A DNA stretch of 44,119 nucleotides from JAKACA01 sp050010115. Its GTDB lineage: Bacteria > Actinomycetota > Acidimicrobiia > Acidimicrobiales > Bog-793. Below the pieces are notes generated by a model. That model was not told where the DNA came from and did no database searches. It saw nothing but the letters and a program-made list of their open reading frames with translations. The stretch spans positions 1 to 44,119 of the forward strand of contig JBEKLQ010000022.1 of assembly GCA_050010115.1 (NCBI GenBank), given 5' to 3'. Position 1 is the first letter of the stretch. Each line of letters opens with the position of its first letter. Of the stretch, positions 15,400 through 22,632 are shown piece after piece. The translations under genes were made by a program, and so were the position numbers.

Positions 15400-16980
15400 T
15401 CAGGACAAGTCGACGACGCGGTAACGAGGTGCGGCCTGGCCTCCCGCCGAGGCTTCGACATGGACCCGGGCACCGACGAGAAACGTCCCGGCGACCGCCT
15501 CGACCTCGCCATCGTCGGCGGAAGCTGCTACTCGCCGCCCGTCGTCGAGCGTGGCGATGAGCGGAGCGGCGACCGGGTGACCCGCGCGGTCGTACATGAT
15601 GGTGGAAGCGTCGACCGTCGCCAGCGAGCTGACGGCATCGGCAGCCTCGACTCGCGGTAGCGCCGACGCGTTGATCTGCTGCTGGGCACTGGCGGTGTCC
15701 GCCGCCGAGAAACCCCCCACCCTCGGAGACGCCCCATACACACCCACGGCGTGTTTGGTGAGGTACCAGCCCACAGCGGTGACAAGACCGACCGCATCCG
15801 GGTCACCCGCTGATCGGAACCGGTCGAAGAGCGTGGCGATCGCGTGCGTCGTGTAGTTGTTGCCGGGACCGCCGAAATAAGGCAGCCCTCCCGTGACCGT
15901 CAGCCTGCTGATCCCGTCGGGCTGATCGACGTCGACCGGGAGCCCGAGGCCGGCAGCAGCGATCTGCACGGCAGACGGGAAACACGAGTACAGGTCGAAG
16001 GCCGAGACGTCATCCACGCCGCTGCCAGCTGCGTTGAGCGCAGCCGCGCCGGCCGCCTCGACTCCGGCCGAGCGCCACAGCTCCGGCCGGGCCGTGGGAT
16101 ACCAAACGTCGTTGGCCGACGCCCCCGACCAAACGAAGAGGGCGCCGTCATCCAGGCCGAGCGCCGTTGCCACCGACAGCGAGGTGACGACGAGCGACGC
16201 CGCCTGAGCGCCGCCGAGGAACGCCACCACTCGCTTCACGTACGGCTCGGCCACGAGCCGGTTGGACGGGCTCACCGTCGCCAGGTCCTCAGGCGTCCGG
16301 GCCTCGTGGAACCAAGCGTGCGGATGGCGAGCGGCGACCTCGGTGAACGGCGCCATCAGCCGGCCGATGAACTGCCGCTGCTCGGCTGGGTTGCGACCGG
16401 CCCGCGCAGCCAAAGCGCTCTCGAACAGGGGGTACACGTGCACGGGGATGACAAGACCCGCCATCCGCTCCTCGCCGGACAGATCCTGCGGGTCGGCGCC
16501 GATGACGGGGTCCGGGGGCGGCGTCTCGGGAGTCGGCGGCGGCGCGGTGGACTTTGTCGAGGTCCGGGCGGCCGATAGCCCGGCGACAGGCGGCGCTGCC
16601 GGCCTGGCTCCCTTGAGCCGACCTGAACGGACCGCCTCTGCGCCGACGATGAGGGTGGCGGTGAGCTCGCCGCGAGCGATCTCGCTCGCCGCCAGTTCGA
16701 CCATCGCCTGCGGTGTGTTGCCGCCGACGTTCGTCGTCTCGCACGCCACCGAACCCAACCCGAGCGCGTGAGCGAGCCAGGCCGCCGGAGCCCGGCCGGC
16801 ACGGTGGGACAGGATGTTGACCACCGTGACCCGCTCGATCGCCGCAGCGAGCCCAGGCGCTGCGTCAAGGGCTTGCCGTGCAGCGATCTCGGCAAGCTCG
16901 AGGGGACCGAGTGTCAGATCCCGGCTCTCGGTCTGGCCCGCCGCCACGATGACGGGGGTCCGATCAGGATCCAGGCTCAC
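15400..16980 (-). CDS. Thiolase-superfamily protein lacking the usual nucleophilic Cys
   Basis: A 526-residue protein with the thiolase fold: an N-terminal RTPVIVAAGQTESRD, a central region and the late AFDLYSCFPSAVQ and GGLPYFGGPGNNYTTHAIAT motifs. At the place of the catalytic cysteine (usual Asn-x-x-Cys-x-Ser-Gly) it reads ETTNVGGNTPQAMV (81-94), so no Cys is aligned by eye. A Pro/Thr-rich insert (about 128-155) and a C-terminal OB-like domain (from about 440) extend it beyond the usual 390-400 residues. This looks like the SCP2-type acetyl-CoA acetyltransferase branch. The GTG at 16980 overlaps the TetR stop (GTGA). Its place in a beta-oxidation operon fits an acyl-CoA thiolase or aldolase-like role, but the missing Cys leaves the chemistry open. 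Confidence 0.82.
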   Translation of the reverse strand: MSLDPDRTPVIVAAGQTESRDLTLGPLELAEIAARQALDAAPGLAAAIERVTVVNILSHRAGRAPAAWLAHALGLGSVACETTNVGGNTPQAMVELAASEIARGELTATLIVGAEAVRSGRLKGARPAAPPVAGLSAARTSTKSTAPPPTPETPPPDPVIGADPQDLSGEERMAGLVIPVHVYPLFESALAARAGRNPAEQRQFIGRLMAPFTEVAARHPHAWFHEARTPEDLATVSPSNRLVAEPYVKRVVAFLGGAQAASLVVTSLSVATALGLDDGALFVWSGASANDVWYPTARPELWRSAGVEAAGAAALNAAGSGVDDVSAFDLYSCFPSAVQIAAAGLGLPVDVDQPDGISRLTVTGGLPYFGGPGNNYTTHAIATLFDRFRSAGDPDAVGLVTAVGWYLTKHAVGVYGASPRVGGFSAADTASAQQQINASALPRVEAADAVSSLATVDASTIMYDRAGHPVAAPLIATLDDGRRVAASADDGEVEAVAGTFLVGARVHVEASAGGQAAPRYRVVDLS

Positions 16981-17696
16981 GCTCGTGTTTCCTCACGTCC
17001 TCCGTCGCGGGGTCGCAGCCCGTTCAGCAACAGCTCGACCACGAACTCGGCGGCTTCGTCGGGACCCAGCCCGTCGTCGGTCGTGAGCCGGCGATGAGCC
17101 AGTTGCCCGGCAAGCGCGGTGATCGCGAACGCCATCATGTTCGGTGGGCCCTCGACCAGTGCGCCTTGGCGCTGCGCAAGCACGACCAACCGCTCGGCGT
17201 CGTCGACAAACGATGCGTGGATGGCATACAGGTGCTGCTCAAATGCAGCGCCCAGAGCGAATGCGTCCCGGAAGAGCAGCTTCACCAGCGCCCGGTCGGC
17301 CCCGTAGAACTCGAGCGTCGCCCGCACCGCCGCCTTGAGCGGCGCGGCCGGGCCCTCGCCGGCGGGGACGAGCCGCTCGGCGTCGTTGATGTGGGCACGC
17401 AATGCCGCCGCCTCGGCCGACATGAGCTCGTGGAAGAGCACTTCCTTCGACTCGTAGTACCAGTAGATCGAGCCGTACGACAGGCCTGCCTGCCTGGCGA
17501 TGTCTGCGATCGTCGTGGCGTGGTAGCCCTGCTCCGCGAAGACCTGCTTGGCTGCCGAGAGGATGTCGGTCCGTCGGGACGCCTTGTCGGCGTCGCTCAC
17601 CGCACGCCGGAGCGGCCGGCCGGCGGTGCTGGCGGCGGAACGGCCGTCGGTGCTGGCGCCGCGGGAGCCGGCCGGGCTCAGCTCGGTCGGGCTCAA
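16977..17696 (-). CDS. TetR-family transcriptional regulator of the catabolic operon
   Basis: A TetR repressor with helix-turn-helix RRTDILSAAKQVFAEQGYHATTIADIARQAGLSYGSIYWYYESKEVLF and a ligand-binding C-terminal helical domain. The longest frame starts at TTG 17696, overlapping the acyl-CoA dehydrogenase stop by four bases (239 residues); a GTG at 17600 would give 207 residues and drop the low-complexity N-terminus. Placed inside the acyl-CoA operon, it probably represses this operon and the adjacent nitronate-monooxygenase gene through the palindromes at 18972 and 20027, with an acyl-CoA as likely inducer (inference). Confidence 0.9.
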   Translation of the reverse strand: MSPTELSPAGSRGASTDGRSAASTAGRPLRRAVSDADKASRRTDILSAAKQVFAEQGYHATTIADIARQAGLSYGSIYWYYESKEVLFHELMSAEAAALRAHINDAERLVPAGEGPAAPLKAAVRATLEFYGADRALVKLLFRDAFALGAAFEQHLYAIHASFVDDAERLVVLAQRQGALVEGPPNMMAFAITALAGQLAHRRLTTDDGLGPDEAAEFVVELLLNGLRPRDGGREETRA

Positions 17697-18958
17697 CTCC
17701 GCCGGGCTTTCGACCAGGCGACTCCCTTGTCGGCCTCGATGTCCCGCGGTAGGCCGAGGATGCGCTCGGCGATCTGGTTGCGGAGCACCTCGGAGGTCCC
17801 GCCCTCGATCGTGTTCGCTCTCGCCCGGAGAAACGCCGTTGCCTTCGCCCCGCCGTCGCCGCCACCGTTCGCGCCCGCACCAACTGCCTCCCAGGCGATC
17901 GAGCCCATCCCGCCGGCATCCATCGCAACGTTCGACCGGTACTGATTGAATTCAGCGTTGAACACCTTCGACACGCCGCCTTCAGGCCCGGGCGTCTGTC
18001 CCGCCAGGCGGGCCGAGTTTGCCCGGAACGCCGTGATCTCCTTCAGTTCCTGGGCGATGTAGATCCGGGCGAGCTCCTGGCGCACGATCGGATCCGTCCG
18101 GTCCATCACTCCCGAGAGCAGGTGCTCCCAAGGGTCGCGGCGGATGCCGCCCATGATCGAGGCGGCGTCGATCGAGAGGCCCGACAGGGTCATCCGCTCG
18201 TTCATGAGCGTCGTCCTGGCGTACCTCCAACCCTCGCCGGCGTCCCCGACGCGGTTGGCATCGGGCACCCGGACGTCGGTGAAGAACACTTCGTTGAAGT
18301 CAGCCGATCCGGTGATCTGGCGGAGCGGGCGGACTTCCACACCCGGTGAGCTCATGTCCACAATGAGATAGGTGAGGCCTTCGTGCTTGGGCACCTCAGG
18401 GTCGGAGCGAGCGAGCAGCATCCCGAACTTGGACAGCGAGGCGATGCTCGTCCAGACCTTCTGGCCGTTGACCACCCATTCGTCGCCATCGCGCACCGCC
18501 CGGGTGCCGAGTGACGCGAGATCGGAGCCAGAACCCGGCTCGGAGAACAGCTGGCACCAGATCTCCTCGCCGGAGAGGATCTTCGGCAGGTAGCGCAGCT
18601 TTTGCTCCTCGCTCCCGTGGGCGATGATCGTCGGTCCGGCTAGGCCGACACCGAGGAGGTTGACGCCGAACGTCGGCAGCCGGTGGCTCGCCAGTTCCTC
18701 CCGCACGATCTGCTGCATCCACGCCTCGCCCGACAGCCCGCCGTACTCCTTCGGCCACATCGGGGCGGCATAGCCGGCACGACCGATGGTCCCCATCCAG
18801 GAGAGGAAGTCGAAGCCCTTTCGAGCCTCGGCGAACGCAGCGTCGTCCTCGCGCTCGAGCGCGTCGACCCACCCGTCAGGCAGCCCTTCGGCGAGCCAGC
18901 CCTTGAACTCCGCTCGAAACGCCGCCCGCTCCGGCGTGTCCTCCACCTTCCAGCGCAT
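17693..18958 (-). CDS. Acyl-CoA dehydrogenase
   Basis: A 421-residue FadE-type flavoenzyme: MWPKEYGGLSGEAWMQQI near the N-terminus, CQLFSEPGSGSDLASL (flavin and substrate contacts), VVNGQKVWTS, and the C-terminal ANTIEGGTSEVLRNQIAERILGLPR. It introduces the alpha-beta double bond in an acyl-CoA. Unlike the flavoprotein at 2201, this one has the normal C-terminal EGGT loop. The ATG at 18958 lies 13 bases after an operator-like palindrome. It leads the overlapping series acyl-CoA dehydrogenase - TetR - thiolase-like protein. Confidence 0.93.
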   Translation of the reverse strand: MRWKVEDTPERAAFRAEFKGWLAEGLPDGWVDALEREDDAAFAEARKGFDFLSWMGTIGRAGYAAPMWPKEYGGLSGEAWMQQIVREELASHRLPTFGVNLLGVGLAGPTIIAHGSEEQKLRYLPKILSGEEIWCQLFSEPGSGSDLASLGTRAVRDGDEWVVNGQKVWTSIASLSKFGMLLARSDPEVPKHEGLTYLIVDMSSPGVEVRPLRQITGSADFNEVFFTDVRVPDANRVGDAGEGWRYARTTLMNERMTLSGLSIDAASIMGGIRRDPWEHLLSGVMDRTDPIVRQELARIYIAQELKEITAFRANSARLAGQTPGPEGGVSKVFNAEFNQYRSNVAMDAGGMGSIAWEAVGAGANGGGDGGAKATAFLRARANTIEGGTSEVLRNQIAERILGLPRDIEADKGVAWSKARRS

Positions 18959-18971
18959 GTCCGCTCCTATC

Positions 18972-18987
18972 GACTGATGCGTCAGTC
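18972..18987. promoter_or_regulatory. Operator-like palindrome, copy 1
   Basis: The 16-base sequence gactgatgcgtcagtc has six-base arms GACTGA/TCAGTC. It lies 13 bases before the start of the acyl-CoA dehydrogenase and in the gap after the nitronate-monooxygenase stop. It matches the copy at 20027-20042 at 14 of 16 positions and is probably the site of the TetR protein encoded in the operon. Confidence 0.75.
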
Positions 18988-18990
18988 AGG

Positions 18991-19992
18991 CTAGTTGGAC
19001 GTCGCCGGCTCCGTCAGCGGCGCCGGCCGCCCGATTCGAGCCAGGATCGCCTCTGCCTCGGCGACAAAGCGCCTCACCAACGCCCCCGCCGGCACGACCT
19101 CGTCGATCGCCCCGGTGCCCTGGCCGGCGGGGTAGCACTCCCGGTGAGGGTCGATCACCGATTCGCCCAGGTGATCGGCTTGACCGCCGAGATGAAGCGC
19201 CCCGTCGTTGATGGAGCGCCCGAGTTGCGCTGGGAACGGTTGCAACTCCACAGGGTGCGCCTCGAAGTAGGCGGTGTAGTCGTTGCGCAGCACCCGCATC
19301 GTCTTGCCCGAGTACGCCCTGGACACGACGGTCGAGTCCTCACGGGCGGCGACGAGTGCTTCCTTGTAGCCGTTGACCGCCCTCGCCTCGGGCGTGGCGA
19401 TGAAACGAGTCCCGACCCACACCCCGTCGGCACCGAGGGCGAGTGCCGCCGCCAGCCCCCGGCCGTCGAAGATCCCGCCGGCGGCGACGACCGGGATCCG
19501 GTCCCCGACGGCGTCGACGATCTGCGGCACGAGCGGCATCGTCGCCACCGTCCCAGTGTGGCCACCGGCTTCGGTGCCCTGGGCCACGACCAAGTCGCAA
19601 CCCGCCTCGAGAGCGCGCCGGGCGTGCTCGACCTTGCCGCACATGTTCACCACGATCACGCCGGCGTCATGGCACAGGGCGATGACGGCGGAGGGGACGC
19701 CGAGCCCGGCCACGAACACCTTGGCGCCCTCGTCGATGAGCATCTGCACCTGCGCCTCGAGGTCCCCCGGCATCGCCGTGAGCAGGTCGACGCCGAACGC
19801 CTTGTCCGTAAGGCGCTTCACCTCGCGCATCTCGGCGACCATGCCGTCGGGCCCCATCGTCGAGGCGCCCAAGCACGCGAAACCCCCAGCCTCCGACACC
19901 GCCGCCACGAGCGGGGCGTACGACACTCCGCCCATCCCGGCGAGCATCACAGGGTGCTCAATTCCCAGCAGTTCGGTCAGGCGAGTCTGCAT
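18991..19992 (-). CDS. Nitronate monooxygenase / 2-nitropropane-dioxygenase family flavoprotein
   Basis: A 333-residue FMN TIM-barrel protein: EHPVMLAGMGGVSYAPLVAAVSEAGG at the N-terminus, the GTEAGGHTG phosphate-binding loop, and VVAAGGIFDGRGLAAALALGADGVWVGTRF. The family includes nitronate monooxygenases, enoyl-acyl-carrier reductases and IpdC, the actinobacterial reductase of steroid C/D-ring breakdown. Next to an acyl-CoA dehydrogenase, thiolase-like protein, enoyl-CoA hydratase and TetR, a role as CoA-thioester reductase seems more likely than nitronate oxidation. No IpdAB CoA-transferase is present, so this is not shown to be a steroid cluster. It probably has its own promoter, with an operator at 20027. 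Confidence 0.9.
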   Translation of the reverse strand: MQTRLTELLGIEHPVMLAGMGGVSYAPLVAAVSEAGGFACLGASTMGPDGMVAEMREVKRLTDKAFGVDLLTAMPGDLEAQVQMLIDEGAKVFVAGLGVPSAVIALCHDAGVIVVNMCGKVEHARRALEAGCDLVVAQGTEAGGHTGTVATMPLVPQIVDAVGDRIPVVAAGGIFDGRGLAAALALGADGVWVGTRFIATPEARAVNGYKEALVAAREDSTVVSRAYSGKTMRVLRNDYTAYFEAHPVELQPFPAQLGRSINDGALHLGGQADHLGESVIDPHRECYPAGQGTGAIDEVVPAGALVRRFVAEAEAILARIGRPAPLTEPATSN

Positions 19993-20026
19993 GTCGGGCG
20001 GCTTTCTCTCGGTGGCGGAGTTTGTT

Positions 20027-20042
20027 GACTGACGTGTCAGTC
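20027..20042. promoter_or_regulatory. Operator-like palindrome, copy 2
   Basis: The sequence gactgacgtgtcagtc has perfect seven-base arms (GACTGAC/GTCAGTC). It lies 34 bases upstream of the nitronate-monooxygenase start on the minus strand, where it would overlap the promoter or early transcript. It agrees with the copy at 18972 in both arms, differing only in the centre. Confidence 0.8.
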
Positions 20043-20318
20043 TAGGTGAGGGTCGACGGTGGCTTCTTTCCCGAGATCTCCGGCCCAGTCGAACGATCGC
20101 CTCCTCCCGGCCAGCCTTACGCCGCCCGGGCGGTGCTCCGCGAAAGTGTCGCCGGGGAGCACTCAGGCGGCGCGGGTTCCCCCACCTTTTCTCGCCATGG
20201 AGGCTCTAAGGTGAGCAATGGTCCTATCGGGCTGCCGCACCGTGCGCGAAGTGCGCAGCCACTGGCAGTGCTCGATCCAGGAGGGGCCCAGCGGTGCGCC
20301 CCCTTCAAAGGAGCCGGA
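20043..20318. other. Intergenic region upstream of the fused E1 gene
   Basis: These 276 bases carry the promoter(s) of the E1 gene. They read as an open frame, but that frame lacks protein character and the strong ribosome site lies only at 20307-20313 (AAAGGAG), so I treat them as non-coding. No clear -35/-10 pair or RNA structure was recognised. Confidence 0.45.
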
Positions 20319-22589
20319 GTGACAAGAGTGACCAGAGGTGGGCGTCAGCGCAACGACGAGCCGGGTGAGGTGGGTGCCGATCCCGGGGCGTTGGGCGAGG
20401 CAGAGCCGGCGAGCGCCGCGACAGCGGCGGCAGCGGCGATAACAACAACCGCCGACGGCTCAGGCAACGCCGACGAGTACCGGGGTTACGACCGGGCGCA
20501 GCTGCTCGAGGACTACCGGCTGGCGTGCACCTCGAGGGTGCTCGACGACCGCGAGATCATGCTGCAAAAACAGTCCCGCGTCTTCTTCCAGATCTCCGGT
20601 GCCGGCCACGAGGTCCTGCTGCTCGGCCTCGCCAGGTCGCTCAGGCCTTCGTACGACTGGTTCTTCCCGTACTACCGCGATCAGGCGCTCTGCCTCGCTC
20701 TCGGCGTCACACCGCTGGAGATCCTGCTGCAGGCCGTCGGGTCGTTGGAGGACCCCAGCTCAGGCGGGCGCCAGATGCCCTCGCACTGGGGCTCCAAGCG
20801 ACTCAACATCGTGTCGCAGACCAGCCCGACCGGGAGCCAGTGCATTCCGGCGGTGGGCTGTGCGGAGGCGGCCCGCTACATCGCGCCGAGGCACCTCGAT
20901 GGCTGCAAGGCATACGGCGACGAAGTCACTTACGTCTCGCTCGGCGAAGGGGCGACCTCCGAGGGCGAGTTCTGGGAGAGCCTGAACACGGCATGCCGCC
21001 TGCACCTGCCGGTGCTCTACCTCGTGGCCGACAACGGCTACGCCATCTCCGTGCGGGCGTCGGACCAGGCGCCGGCGCCGATCTCGGAGTTGGTGAGCGG
21101 GTTTCGGGGGTTGGCGATCACAAAGGTCGACGGCACTGACTACTTCGCCAGCCGTCAGAAGGGCGCCGACGCCATCGCGCGGGTGCGTGCCGGCGAAGGC
21201 CCCGGCCTCATCCACGCCACGGTGACGAGGCCGTACTCGCACTCGTCCCAGGACACCCAAGCCAAGTACCGCTCGGCCGAGGAGCTGGAGGTCGAGGCGC
21301 ACCACGACCCGATCCTGCGTTTCGAGCACCAGCTCATCCGAGGTGGCGTGTTGACCCACGAAGAGGCCGAGCAGATCCGGGAGGAAGCCCGCTTGCATGT
21401 CGCCGAGATGTCCCGCAAGGCGCTCACCTGCCAGCGACCGGACCCGGCGACCGTCACCCACAACGTGCTGGCGATCCCGGACATCCCGCTGCCGAGCCCG
21501 GAGGCCGCTGCCCCCGCCACGACTGAAGCCCACCGCAGCGACCCGCTGAGCGAGCTGGCCAGCCGCGGCGAGCCGGTCGGTATGGGTGACGCCATCCGCC
21601 TCACGCTGCTCGAGCTCATGACCGCCGACCAGCGGATCCGGGTCTTCGGCGAAGACGTGGCCGACGCCCCCGAGGACGTCGTCGAGCTCGTCGAGGGCAA
21701 GGGGGGCGTGTTCGGGACGACGCACGGCCTGCAGAAGACCCATGGGATCGCGCGCTGCTACAACACCCCGCTCGCCGAGGCGAACATCGTGGGCCGCGGG
21801 ATCGGCCAGGCGCTGCGGGGCCTCCGGCCGTGCGCGGAGATCCAGTTCTTCGACTACATCTGGCCGGCCATGCACCAGATCCGGGCCGAGGCGGCCACCG
21901 CCCGCTGGCGCTCGCAGGGCCAGTTCACGGTGCCGCTCGTGATCCGTTGCGCCATCGGTGGCTACATCGCCGGCGGGGCGCTGTGGCACTCGCAGTCCGG
22001 CGAATCGATCTTCACCCACATCCCGGGCATCATCGTCATCTTCCCCTCGAGGGCGCGCGATGCCGTGGGACTGCTGCGGGCGGCGTTCCGGTGCGAGGAC
22101 CCGGTCCTGTTTCTCGAGCACAAGCACCTCCTGCGGCAGAAGTACGCCATGGATCCGTTTCCTCAGCCTGGCTACGTGCTGCCGCTCGGCAAGGCGGCGA
22201 CCGTGCGGGAAGGCCGCGACCTCTCGATCGTCACCTGGGGCGCCACCGTGCAGAAGTCACTCGTCGCCGCCGAGAAGATGGCCACCGACGGGGTGTCCGT
22301 GGAGGTCATCGACCTGCGCACGCTCATCCCTTGGGACACCGAAGCGGTCGCCGAGACGATCGCCCGCACGTCGAAACTGCTCGTCGTCCACGAGGACGTG
22401 CTCACTTCCGGCTTCGGTGCCGAGGTGGCGGCCTGGGCCGGCGAGCACTGTTACTCCGACCTCGACGGCCCGATACGCCGGGTCGGGGCGACCGACACGT
22501 TCGTCGCCTACGAGCCGACACTCGAGAAGGCGATCCTCCCCCAGACCGACGACATCGAGCAGGCGGCCCGGGAGCTCGCCGCCCTGTAA
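20319..22589 (+). CDS. Fused E1 alpha/beta subunit of a 2-oxoacid dehydrogenase complex
   Basis: A 756-residue thiamine-diphosphate enzyme from GTG 20319, chosen for the AAAGGAG six bases before it. After a disordered Ala/Thr-rich start, the alpha part (about 45-380) has FFPYYRDQALCLALG, SHWGSKRLNIVSQTSPTGSQ and the cofactor motif GEGATSEGEFWESLN...NGYAIS. The beta part (about 420-756) begins MGDAIRLTLLELM and has GEDVADAPEDVVELVEGKGG, NTPLAEANIVG and VVHEDVLTSGFGAEVAAW. It resembles branched-chain or general 2-oxoacid E1 (dehydrogenase/transferase type), in which alpha and beta are normally separate genes. E2 and E3 genes are not in this window. The upstream operator at 20027 is close enough that shared regulation is possible. 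Confidence 0.9.
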   Translation: MTRVTRGGRQRNDEPGEVGADPGALGEAEPASAATAAAAAITTTADGSGNADEYRGYDRAQLLEDYRLACTSRVLDDREIMLQKQSRVFFQISGAGHEVLLLGLARSLRPSYDWFFPYYRDQALCLALGVTPLEILLQAVGSLEDPSSGGRQMPSHWGSKRLNIVSQTSPTGSQCIPAVGCAEAARYIAPRHLDGCKAYGDEVTYVSLGEGATSEGEFWESLNTACRLHLPVLYLVADNGYAISVRASDQAPAPISELVSGFRGLAITKVDGTDYFASRQKGADAIARVRAGEGPGLIHATVTRPYSHSSQDTQAKYRSAEELEVEAHHDPILRFEHQLIRGGVLTHEEAEQIREEARLHVAEMSRKALTCQRPDPATVTHNVLAIPDIPLPSPEAAAPATTEAHRSDPLSELASRGEPVGMGDAIRLTLLELMTADQRIRVFGEDVADAPEDVVELVEGKGGVFGTTHGLQKTHGIARCYNTPLAEANIVGRGIGQALRGLRPCAEIQFFDYIWPAMHQIRAEAATARWRSQGQFTVPLVIRCAIGGYIAGGALWHSQSGESIFTHIPGIIVIFPSRARDAVGLLRAAFRCEDPVLFLEHKHLLRQKYAMDPFPQPGYVLPLGKAATVREGRDLSIVTWGATVQKSLVAAEKMATDGVSVEVIDLRTLIPWDTEAVAETIARTSKLLVVHEDVLTSGFGAEVAAWAGEHCYSDLDGPIRRVGATDTFVAYEPTLEKAILPQTDDIEQAARELAAL

Positions 22590-22632
22590 CGGCAGCGCGG
22601 GTGAGCTACGCCATCGGTAACAAGGCGGTGAG

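Noticed and set aside
18991..19992. Part of a proven steroid-degradation (KstR2) cluster
   Set aside because: The gene set is similar, but IpdAB and other marker genes are absent and the palindromes do not match the KstR2 motif.
20046..20318. N-terminal extension of the E1 gene to 20046
   Set aside because: The extra 91 codons lack domain character, overlap the operator region, and the strong ribosome site lies just before 20319.
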